Source: Rhabditophanes sp. KR3021 (Eukaryota > Nematoda > Chromadorea > Rhabditida > Alloionematidae). Taken from it: DNA of 64,000 nt. The notes under the pieces were generated by a model that ran no database searches, was not told the DNA's origin, and was given only the letters and a program-made list of their open reading frames with translations. The first letter of the stretch is position 1. The number at the start of each line of letters is the position of its first letter. The stretch lies in assembly GCA_963281155.1 (NCBI GenBank), contig CAUJLY010000001.1, positions 8,680,001-8,744,000 on the forward strand. Direction: 5' to 3'. Shown one piece after another: positions 11,637-20,317 of this stretch. The position numbers and the translations under genes are program-made.

Positions 11637-11989
11637 CTAATAATACTTTAAACTTTATTTGTACTTCATTTTTACACAAACGCTTAATAAATTGTGATAT
11701 CATTTTATTTGAATATAAATGAGTTTATTTATATCGTTGTTCCTTGGTGAATACTTTTAAATGCGAAGGATGTGGATATCTATTATAGATGTGATAGGAT
11801 GTTTTTTGACGTACCGTGCTTTATTTACATAAGGATTAAAGATAATTCAATTTTTTGTCTAATTTTTATTGTGGACCTTAGCTGAACTGTATTTGCAACT
11901 TGTGCTGTTCTTTGATAGTTTTTCAAGAAATAAAAGCTTATCAAATTGCTTCTGCTTTTCTTGTTAATAAAATTTAAAATAGAAGCAAC

Positions 11990-12199
11990 TTAATTAAATA
12001 TGAACAAAAAATAAGCACAACAAACTCCCAATCCAACCCTCAAGTATATCGAGCTACCAAAAACAAATAGTCTGTCCAGTATAGTAATTGCATATCCACA
12101 AAGAATAAAGAATAGTGAGAATTGATACACAAAAGTTTTGAAATAAGGTGAAGTATAGAAACAATTTTTCGTTTCTTCTTTGGAAAGTCTTTGACTCAT
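11990..12199 (-). CDS. small two-helix membrane protein, unknown
   Basis: A 69-residue frame starting at an ATG at 12199. The N-terminus is charged and soluble (MSQRLSKEETKNCFYTSPYF). Two hydrophobic helices follow (FVYQFSLFFILCGYAITIL and YLRVGLGVCCAYFLFIF), ending almost at the stop. The clean division into a polar head and two well-formed helices looks selected rather than random. An out-of-frame ATG lies 10 nt upstream. I do not recognise a family. It sits between BAP31 and tRNA-Asp, on the opposite strand to both. Confidence 0.45.
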   Translation of the reverse strand: MSQRLSKEETKNCFYTSPYFKTFVYQFSLFFILCGYAITILDRLFVFGSSIYLRVGLGVCCAYFLFIFN

Positions 12200-12382
12200 G
12201 ATCCTTCATTGTTGACTTAAATTTTGTGACATTAAAATTATTGAAGAAACAAGAAATGATGAGTGATATAATACATGATGTAATAGTAATAATTAGAATA
12301 AAATAAACTAATTAAAAGTTCTTTTTTTTCCATAATAAAAAAAAAAATTTTTTTTAAGTCAAACTGAAGGCATTACCTACAG

Positions 12383-12454
12383 TCCCAGCTAGTATAGTGG
12401 TGAGTATCCGCGCCTGTCACGTGCGAGACCAGGGTTCGATTCCCTGGCTGGGAG
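12383..12454 (+). tRNA. tRNA-Asp (GTC)
   Basis: 72 nt without intron. The acceptor stem TCCCAGC pairs with GCTGGGA and the discriminator is G. The anticodon arm CGCGC-CTGTCAC-GTGCG carries anticodon GTC. The D-arm AGTATAGTGGTGAGTAT and T-arm with GGTTCGATTCC are both typical of eukaryotic tRNA-Asp and serve as internal A and B boxes. The 3' CCA is not encoded. Confidence 0.96.
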
Positions 12455-12458
12455 TATC

Positions 12459-12463
12459 TTTTT
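12459..12463 (+). terminator. RNA polymerase III terminator of tRNA-Asp
   Basis: A run of five T starts 5 nt after the tRNA 3' end, the usual pol III stop signal. Confidence 0.7.
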
Positions 12464-13008
12464 GTCAACTCGGAGCTAATTGCTTTCATCCCTAAAACAA
12501 CTTTTTGACTGTTTCATTACATTACAACTAAAAGTAGAGACTTAGTAATCATTTTATTGAATAAAAAAGGAATACGGATAATAGTGTCTTAGACTCTCGA
12601 GTCTAAAATCACAAGTTCCAAGGCCTACCTCGTACTATCGTTAACGGGTGACTATCCAACGAGACTGAAGTGTTAGAAAAATGCTTGCATTTTAAATCAG
12701 CACGGAAAATCGGTCCTTAGAGTCTTTGACTCTGCATTTGTGGTGATCTGCTCAAACCCATAATGTATTCATCTACCTACTAATTCTACTAACAAGAATC
12801 CACGGATGAAATTCAACAACTAGGAGAAGATTGTTAACGGGGTTAGAACCACACTCTACTACAACAAGGAAGACAAACGAACACCTCGGATTTTATATAT
12901 AATTCTTATAATACTTTATATTCATTTATATGATGCTAGTCTGATACGATGGGCAATAAGTTAAATTAAATCTTGGCCCATCCTGTACACCCTCATGAAT
13001 TTGAAAAG
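12464..13008. other. intergenic DNA downstream of tRNA-Asp
   Basis: Less AT-rich than its surroundings between about 12560 and 12880, but with no open frame, tRNA-like fold or repeat that I can support. Confidence 0.4.
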
Positions 13009-13281
13009 ATGGGTTTTTCTAAGTTGTTTTTTCTTTCGAATGCGTCTACAAAAAGAAAATTTGATGAGACTATAAAAAAGTTAATATTGTATGCTTATAT
13101 TTATTTGTAAAGGATCTGAAAAAATCCAAAACAAAAAAATGGGTCTCTTTAAATTGTTTTATCTTTCGAATGCGTCTAAAAGAAGAAAATTTGATGGGAT
13201 TATAAAAAAGTTAATATTTTATGCTTACATTTATTTGTAAAGGATTAATATGTCATGCTTATATTTATTTGTAAAGGATTT
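13009..13281 (+). repeat. about 130-bp tandem repeat, 2.3 copies
   Basis: Two long units begin with ATGGGTT/CT... at about 13009 and 13139. They share CTTTCGAATGCGTCTA, GAAAATTTGATG, TATAAAAAAGTTAATATT and ATTTATTTGTAAAGGAT in the same order. A third, partial copy of the last segment (TGCTTATATTTATTTGTAAA) lies at about 13256-13280. No coding potential is evident. Confidence 0.8.
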
Positions 13282-13586
13282 ATGATTAAAAAACTATTTT
13301 TGTAAAATTATCATTTAAAATGTATTCTGGTAAACATCAACGATTAAGGTTTATAGTTACCTGATCATTTACTTTACCATTATTGTTTGATAATAACTTA
13401 AGTGTTTAATATGATTATGTAATAACATATTTTAACAGACGACTAGGTTGGAACAAAACTTGTTTGAATCACTTTGTCAGCTTTATTATTATCAAATAAT
13501 TTATACAAAAAGTGCTTTTTAATAAACCAATTTTTATACAACCACATTTGTCTATTTATTACCACTTTTCATTACCACAATTGATA

Positions 13587-15086
13587 ATGACAGAAGTGAC
13601 GGATAGTGAGGGTGTTTTTGATAAAAATACATTTATACGAAAAAATGGTCTAAGTTGGTTTACTACGGCACTATTTATTTTTGGAGATTTGGCTGGAGCA
13701 GGGTTGGTTTCTTTGCCGACAGCTATGGTTTCAACAGGACTAATTTTGGGAACGATGATAACATTCTCTACTGCTATCATATTCGGGTACACTTCAGTCA
13801 TTTTGGGTAAATCATGGATGATATTACTAAAACACTGGTCTCAATACAGAAGTCATTGCAGACAACCTTATTCGGAAATGGCATTGAGAGCGGGGGGGAT
13901 TTACTTGCAAAAGTTCACCACCCTCCTCATTTTTATCACTCAATTTGGGTTGACAGTAGTCTACTTATTGCTGGCTTCTAAAAATGTGGCTAACTTGATC
14001 AAAGCTTTCTTTGGAATTAATATTTCATTTTGTATGATTATATTGATACTTTCAATTTGCATCTTGCCGTTGTTATTTTTGAAGTCTCCTAATGACTTCT
14101 GGATGGCAGCGTGTTTAGCTATGCTTTCAACCAGTATTGCTATTATTCTGATCTGCATTGCTTCAATGATCGATTATAACTACTGCCAGCAAACGCACGA
14201 AACTCCGGACTTCAAAACATCCAATATGTTACTTGCAATTGGAACTGTTATGTTTGCATATGGTGGTCGTAAGTAAATCGTGCTATTTGACGTTATTCTT
14301 TATTGTTTTACAGACTCAAGCCTAGTGACGATACAACACGATATGATGAAACCGCAGCAGTTTACAATAAGTTCATTGGTTGCCTTTGGAGCGATGTTTT
14401 GTTTTTATCTTCCTCCTGAAATTCTAGGGTACATCACATACGGAGATTCCTTAAGAGATTCAATAATAGAATCGATTCAAACTGTTTACATTCAGCAAAT
14501 AGTGAACTTGTGCATTGCTCTTCATTGTATTTTGGCAATAATAATAAGTGTAAATCCTATTTTCCAACAGGTCGAAGAGACATTTAACATTTCTCACAAT
14601 TTCGGATTATCACGTATTTTAGTAAGAAGTGCTATTTTTGCTTTCTGTATTTTTGTTGCAGAAAGTATTCCTTCATTTGGTCCTTTAATTAATTTAGTTG
14701 GGGGCTGCTCTATGACATTCACATCCATTATTCTACCTGTTTATATCTATGCGTCTCTGAAGGCCCGTGATGTGATGATTGAAAATAAAAAAGACAATCA
14801 AATACCGACATTGAAAGAAGTTTTTAAATATTGCCCACCACCAACGTTAATCATCTGCACAACTTTATTTTTTATTGGAATAATCGGTGCATTTTCGGTA
14901 ACCTTTTCAGCTATAAAACAAGTTACAACGACACATTTTGTGGCTCCATGTTATTTGTCAGTTTTTGAAGATTCGAATGCGGTTGATGCTGTTCAACATA
15001 CAAACTGTTGTGGTCATTACCAAAATGTGTCAATTTATGGCGATAGCAACAAATATTGTTCACTGCCCAAATTAGATTTTTATTAA
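13587..15086 (+). CDS. amino-acid transporter, AAAP (SLC36/SLC32-like) family
   Basis: The product is a proton-coupled or vesicular-type amino-acid carrier with about 11 membrane helices. Exon 1 (13587-14268) and exon 2 (14314-15086) flank a 45-nt intron and give 484 residues. The signature GDLAGAGLVSLPTAM lies in the first helix after a short cytosolic N-terminus, as in the family. It is followed by SEMALRAGG and a TM-rich chain. The intron falls after FAYGG, and the frame resumes HSSLVTIQHDM, a well-conserved AAAP point (the FAYGGHxxxPxIQxxM motif). FYLPPEILGYITYGDSLRDSI is also typical. The C-terminus has a Cys-rich tail of about 60 residues (NCCGHY...) which may be luminal. The open frame extends upstream of 13587, but the ATG there gives the expected short N-terminus. 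Substrate is not predictable. Confidence 0.88.
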
Positions 15087-15601
15087 ATAATTTAAAAATA
15101 AAATGTTTGTATCTGAATTCCATTATTTTACATAGTCTGAATGTCAGTTTTAGATTGATTGATCATTTAGATTTAAATTCATTCGACATTTGTTTGTTGC
15201 ACTCATTAGTTAACTTGGTATTTAATTGTTGATGTTATGTTTTTAGTTGGTCGATTATTTATTACACGTGTAACTCATGAACTTCGATGATGTAAAAGAC
15301 CCATCATAAATAATCAAGTTGTAAATGAATATGGTTAATGCGAAAAATTAGATTGAGAGAGGAATGGAGATAATTAAAGGAAGCCATTTATGATGCAATA
15401 AGTGGTATCTATATTTTTAATTAGTTGCAAGTGATCTTCGATAATTGATGTAATCTAGAAAAGTAATATATTTAAATATATGTGATACATGTCATTGAAA
15501 TCAAAAGCATTACAATATTATATAGTTACTTCACTACTTAGTTTGCTAGTTGTTTTATTGAAGTTAACAGTGTATTATTCATCTGATTTGGTTTAAACAA
15601 G
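15087..15601. other. intergenic DNA, no gene seen
   Basis: AT-rich, with stops in all frames. No structure was noticed. Confidence 0.5.
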
Positions 15602-15797
15602 ATGAAGGTTATTATTGCTGGTGGGAGCATTAAATGTTTGTTTCTTCGCTGAAAGAGGATATACTGTCAAAGTGTATGATATTCGTCCCGACATTCGGCA
15701 GGTGAAGCATGTTCCTGGTAAAAGCATCAATCTGGCTTTATCAGAAAGAGAAAAGACGATGTTGAAACGAGTTGGCTTAATTAAGACTCACTCCTAA
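15602..15797 (+). pseudogene. kynurenine 3-monooxygenase N-terminal fragment, broken
   Basis: The ATG at 15602 begins MKVIIAGG, the start of an FAD-binding Rossmann fold. The frame shifts at once (near 15624), and the next frame reads [19 protein letters not shown], then [20 protein letters not shown]. This matches the N-terminus of kynurenine 3-monooxygenase (GxGxxG strand, then the SINLALSxRG motif). About 2 codons of the dinucleotide-binding glycine motif are missing at the frame break. The frame closes at 15797, and only about 65 of roughly 450 residues remain. The region to about 15960 may hold further remnants, but none that I can prove. The functional enzyme acts in tryptophan breakdown on the outer mitochondrial membrane; this copy cannot make it. 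Confidence 0.8.
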
Positions 15798-16061
15798 ACT
15801 TGCTCTGGGAAAAATTAAAGTCTTCAACTCTCTAACTCTATGCTCTCAGAGCAATATACATTTTATAAAAATTCTGTTAATGCAGTTTCAAAGCCACGGT
15901 TTTTTATACCTAAATCATAAAAAAAATTTCAAAATCTCTTTTCTGCTGCTCATGGGGTCATTTAAATATTTTACAAAAATATAATTTCAGACTTATTTAC
16001 GGAATTTAAGAATTTAATGGTAGGAAATTAAATGAATATTCAAGTCTTAATTGAATAAGAC

Positions 16062-16067
16062 AAAAAA
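16062..16067 (-). terminator. RNA polymerase III terminator of tRNA-Pro
   Basis: A run of six T on the minus strand begins 3 nt after the tRNA-Pro 3' end. Confidence 0.7.
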
Positions 16068-16070
16068 GTT

Positions 16071-16144
16071 GGGCTCAACCGGCAGTCGAAACCGGGGCCT
16101 CTCGCACCCAAAGCGAGAATCATAACCAACTAGACCATTGAGCC
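16071..16144 (-). tRNA. tRNA-Pro (TGG)
   Basis: 74 nt on the minus strand without intron. The acceptor stem GGCTCAA pairs with TTGAGCC and the discriminator is C. The anticodon arm TCTCG-CTTTGGGTG-CGAGA places TGG as the anticodon. The D-arm (GGTCTAGTTGGTTATGAT) is two bases longer than the common form. The T-arm reads CCGGT-TTCGACT-GCCGG with one G-T pair at its end. Confidence 0.92.
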
Positions 16145-16466
16145 ATGGAGTTCTTACATCAAATTTATTATTTAAGATCATCTAATTAGGTCAATTTGGA
16201 TGTATTTTATATAAGTAAACAATACGACATATTTGTTATTTATTCTATAATTAATGGTTGTAGTTCTTTTCAATAGTTATCAAAACAATATTTGTCTGCA
16301 AATATGTCGTTAAAAGTCCAAATAACATTTAAAGTTTGTCTATAATTTCATGTTATCTATTAATTTTATATCCGTTTTCTATAATTATGAAAGGTGACAT
16401 ACCAAAACAATGTTTTAAAACAACACAGTTTATTATTACTACACATTCACTAAATTGCATGATATC

Positions 16467-17424
16467 ATGATTGGAACATTTTTTAGTATTACAATCACGC
16501 TATTAACTATAATTTCTAATACCCTTGCCATTATCATAACAGCTTCATATAGCAAAGATTCTATTATTAGTGGGTATAGAAATGCTCTATATATTCAATA
16601 TTTTACAGGTCTACTTACTGGAGTTGTTACCTGTATTTTGAGACTACAACTATTCATTATTGAAGATTCTGTTGCTTTTCATTTCGATTATACCCAATTA
16701 ATATACATTAATCAGCAATTATATGAATTATTAATCATCTTCGTATTTTTTGCCATTTATTTGAATATTTCTTTAATTACGGGCATCATGTTATTCAGAC
16801 ATTTAAGTGTTTGTACACAAATACATTTGATGAACAAACATCATTACTATGGCATCCTCGTAAACTTTTTGTTCAATTTACCGATTATATTTGGAGCATG
16901 GATAAATTTCCATCCCTCGCAGTTCAGTAATATTGTATACAGGAATGACCCAAGTAAATTAAACACAGATTCATTCATTGATGCAAATAGTGTCAGTATA
17001 TCATTCAAATATGTAAGCGTAATTTAAATTATTAAATAAATAATTGATTCATTTCAGCTTTCAATACCTTGCTTTACTTTAGTAGCCATTCTTTTTGTAT
17101 ACTATTCTGCAAACTACATTTCAATGTACATAATAATAAACAAGTTCCGGAAATATATGGAAGCAAATAAAAATATTCTATCATCAAAAACAACCAAACT
17201 AAATTCACAATTTACAAACAATTTGCGTACTTCAAGCAATATGTCCTATGCTTTTTTCGGGATTATTAGTTAGTATTTTGATAGGAATGATGTTATCAAA
17301 AATGGTCGTATTTACTTTTTCATCTTATGTTGTTCGAGCACTTACATTTGTTCCTTCCGTTAGTGGCATACTGTATGTGTTTCTTATTGATAAAAATAGA
17401 CATATTTTAGTAACAAAAATTTGA
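16467..17424 (+). pseudogene. serpentine chemoreceptor with a frameshift in a T6 run
   Basis: Exon 1 (16467-17012) begins with an ATG and encodes helices 1-5 (MIGTFFSITITLLTIISNTL...). A 45-nt intron with a TTTCAG end follows. Exon 2 (from 17058) continues with IPCFTLVAILFVYY and a basic loop. The frame breaks at GCTTTTTTCGG (17250-17260) and stops at 17271. The shifted frame continues at once with a proper helix (GLLVSILIGMMLSKMVVF), then VRALTFVPSVSGILYVFLID and a stop at 17424, exactly the helix 6-7 region expected. So one base change in a homopolymer separates this from an intact receptor of about 305 residues. It could be a young pseudogene, a segregating null allele or a sequence error. 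The Srx/Srw subfamily is not determined. Confidence 0.7.
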
Positions 17425-17574
17425 AAGATTCTCAGATTTATTACAAACAATTCGATTAATGTGTCTAATGTTTCAATAAGAAATATCAGAAGTCAATTAA
17501 AAGATACGACACGTGAAAATAAGTAAAATAAAAAATCATTCTCTTTATTAGTACAATATACTGCATGATTAAAA

Positions 17575-18570
17575 TTATTTATTTGTCTTTATTTGCACTG
17601 TTGTTATATGTGTGATCTTTCTCCAAAAAAACATCTTTAAAAATAAATGCTTTTTGATGTATGTTCTTAATGAAGTATTAAAAAATAACAATACAATTGC
17701 ACTTGAACCATGCCAACACTTAAAACCTATTTCAAAAAATATTCTTGTAAAAAGATTTGAGGATTTAAAATCTAGAAATAGTAATAGTAATGTCATGAAT
17801 AATGTTAATGAACATATTAGTGTTGTTTGTATTGATAATCTTGTTTTTGCGTTTGACAAAATATTTCTATTACCTTTATTTGACTTTACCTTAATTGTAA
17901 TTGCAATGGTCATGTATAGGTAAATCGATATTAATGTAACAATAATTACATAACAGTTGATGACGTGAGCGTCATTAATATAAGAAAAGTCTTTGGATAA
18001 CGTTACATTTATTAACGAATAAGGATTAGTAGTCCAAAAACCTGTTTTAGCTGAAAATGTTAATGTAGGAAAAAAGAATGTAATAAAAGAGGTATATACC
18101 ATACAAAGTCCAATCCAAAGCCAAATTTTTGAACCACTAAATATCAAGTCAGCATGACCAGTAAAACATGTTTCTACAAGACGATTAAAAGATAACAGAA
18201 TTTCTAAAGTTGTGCTACCAATCCAACCAAGAATATAAATTGTTCCAACAGCATAAATTAAGGTAGGGCTTGAACAATAAATAAATCCCCTGACGTTTAA
18301 ATATGTTGTAAATTCACCAAAACAAAAAAGACTTATCCAATTTAAGACACCATTTACAAATAAAATTTTATAACATGGGTATTTAATGAAATCTTTACTT
18401 AATATTGCCAAAAGAACAAAAATATACAATATATGAAAGGTAAATGACGGCACAAAATGAAGAAGCGCATTTAAATAATTTGGATTTTCTTCATTTTCTA
18501 TATCATATTTAGTTAAATCGTTACAATTGTAATAATTATTTAAAATATAAGGATTTAATATGAAAAACAT
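17575..18570 (-). CDS. serpentine chemoreceptor, class Srt-like
   Basis: An uninterrupted 331-residue frame with seven hydrophobic segments. An N-terminal YNCN motif, a Tyr- and Phe-rich first helix (HILYIFVLLAILSKDF), CYKILFVNGVLNW at the start of helix 2, and YCSSPTLIYAVGTIYILGW at helix 3 all fit the Srt class. So do the LSFNRLVE at its end (DRY-like position), HGSSAIVLLFFNTSLRTYIK in helix 7 and a short basic tail. Such receptors sense soluble or volatile cues in ciliated neurons. Being intronless is unusual for this class in Caenorhabditis. It is convergent with the broken receptor at 16467-17424 (3' ends 150 bp apart), but the two are not close paralogues. Confidence 0.72.
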   Translation of the reverse strand: MFFILNPYILNNYYNCNDLTKYDIENEENPNYLNALLHFVPSFTFHILYIFVLLAILSKDFIKYPCYKILFVNGVLNWISLFCFGEFTTYLNVRGFIYCSSPTLIYAVGTIYILGWIGSTTLEILLSFNRLVETCFTGHADLIFSGSKIWLWIGLCMVYTSFITFFFPTLTFSAKTGFWTTNPYSLINVTLSKDFSYINDAHVINCYVIIVTLISIYLYMTIAITIKVKSNKGNRNILSNAKTRLSIQTTLICSLTLFMTLLLLFLDFKSSNLFTRIFFEIGFKCWHGSSAIVLLFFNTSLRTYIKKHLFLKMFFWRKITHITTVQIKTNK

Positions 18571-19056
18571 TGAATAAAGAAATAATAATATTTTTGTCTA
18601 TGAATTAAACCTTCTATAGACAAAAGTATTTTTCAACTTTTATAATTTATTAATTAAAAAGGTGGATTTGAAATATTTAATTATAATGACATATACATTT
18701 TAAATGTCTTTTCTATGTGAGTAATACTTAGTAAATTCCTTTTAAGGTCTAATGTTGCGGATACAAATAATAAGGCAAAACAATCTCAAGAGTATTTTAA
18801 CAAAACGACTTTATTAGCTAAAATGAAAACTGGGGCTACCTAGCCAGATGTTACAATAACAGGTCGCGGGTTACTTACAGTTTTAAAAAGGTCACCGATA
18901 AGTTACCTATAATTAAATTGATATTATTTGGCTAAGGGGAATGTTAGATAAAACACATAAAATGACGAAAAATGTAAGTATGTTGTTAATTTTGGCATAC
19001 CATCAAGGTAAATAATATTTCTGAAACAATTATATATAAACGTTCAATTTCCAATT
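18571..19056. other. intergenic DNA, no gene seen
   Basis: AT-rich with one GC-richer patch around 18830-18900 that does not fold as a tRNA by eye. No coding sign. Confidence 0.4.
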
Positions 19057-19458
19057 ATGAATGACGAATTCTTTAAAATAAATTCGAATAGAAAGAATTT
19101 TATGAGAAAAGCAAAGTATTCTCTGTCTGGAAGTCAAACTCTAATTTTGTTACGACTAATCTACGAATTTTTGGCAAGAACCTTTGACTCCACTACCGTA
19201 TTGCAATTTGATCACATCAATAAGATATTCCAAATCAAATGTTTGCTACAAAATCTGTTGAATATCATTTATATTGTTGAATCACATAAGCACAGTATAA
19301 ATGACATAGCAATTGTAATTGATTCGTATGTGGACACATTTTTTCAACACCTATTTAATGTATTTGGTAAGTGCTTTGAGAGTATCTATTTATTGAATAT
19401 GTCTAAATATTTGTCAAATATAATAAAAGAATTATTATGGGAAATGAATTTAAACTGA
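19057..19458 (+). CDS. hypothetical 133-residue protein
   Basis: ATG-started frame with a mixed, helix-rich composition (SGSQTLILLRLIYEFLARTF; VIDSYVDTFFQHLFNVFGK). It has no signal peptide, no clear membrane helix and no motif I recognise. Codon use is as AT-rich as the surrounding noncoding DNA, so it may be chance. It is followed 290 bp later by another small frame of similar composition. Confidence 0.3.
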   Translation: MNDEFFKINSNRKNFMRKAKYSLSGSQTLILLRLIYEFLARTFDSTTVLQFDHINKIFQIKCLLQNLLNIIYIVESHKHSINDIAIVIDSYVDTFFQHLFNVFGKCFESIYLLNMSKYLSNIIKELLWEMNLN

Positions 19459-19745
19459 GCTACAAATTCCACTTTCTGTTTCATTTAAAGGGTATGTTAC
19501 GATTTGAACATCCATTAATTTATAGCTGTAAGAGATTTGGGGTGAGTAATTAAATTGTCTTTATAGTAAAGTTGTAACCATGAGTTTAATTTATTACATT
19601 AAATAGGCACATATTATTTGCTTTATAACTTTATATTTTTAGAGCTCAAATGCACGGGTAAACGACATCTTTTGTTGAGTGAAAATCGTATGAATCCATC
19701 ATTTATAGCAGTAAAAAAATCACTTGGTCTAATTTCGTCGCTTTA

Positions 19746-20110
19746 ATGAGTTCAAACGATAATATTTTCAATAATGAAATTAGTACATTGAGAGAAACAT
19801 GGATATTTTGCTATATTGAATGCAATCCACATATATCACATTTGGATGTGGATGTTCAAAATACACTTGATCAAATAAATAAGACTATTTTAAGTGATTT
19901 TAATAATGATGACGATTTTAATAAAGTTATTGTGGGTTTGAAAAAGAAGATTCGAATACTTCCGAGTATATATATAATTGTTTTGAAAAGATTTCGGTTG
20001 GATATACAGATTCTGATCTAACTTTTGATAAAATAACTGTCGAAACAGATGTAGCGTATAATTTCCTTAAACAAATACCTCCAGTGAATACAATGCACAC
20101 GAGGTTTTGA
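19746..20110 (+). pseudogene. small acidic ORF with a probable frameshift
   Basis: The ATG at 19746 opens 91 codons (MSSNDNIFNNEISTLRETW... DDDFNKVIVGLKKKI). After the AAAAAGAAG stretch near 19950 the frame becomes basic and ends at 20021. A neighbouring frame stays open and acidic (EYIYNCFEKISVGYTDSDLT, then FDKITVETDVAYNFLKQ) to a TGA at 20108-20110. The abrupt change of composition suggests one frame error. No family is recognised. Confidence 0.3.
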
Positions 20111-20317
20111 TAAGAGATAAAACAGAATTTATTTAATTTAAGATGAAACAATTTAATTTTTGACAATGATATTAGTACTTTAATAATCGTAAGATTAAAT
20201 AAAATTTAATTGAGGATATTTTTACTCTTCTTTGTTCCCGTGATTGGGACCATTTGTAGAAGTTGGTATATTTGCAATGACAGAGACAGTTGAAGGGTTG
20301 ACTTTGCTAGTAGTATT

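Noticed and set aside
12580..12880. Possible structured RNA downstream of tRNA-Asp
   Set aside because: Slightly higher GC and a short near-palindrome (AGACTCTCGAGTCT) but no box A/B pair, no family resemblance and no convincing fold by eye.
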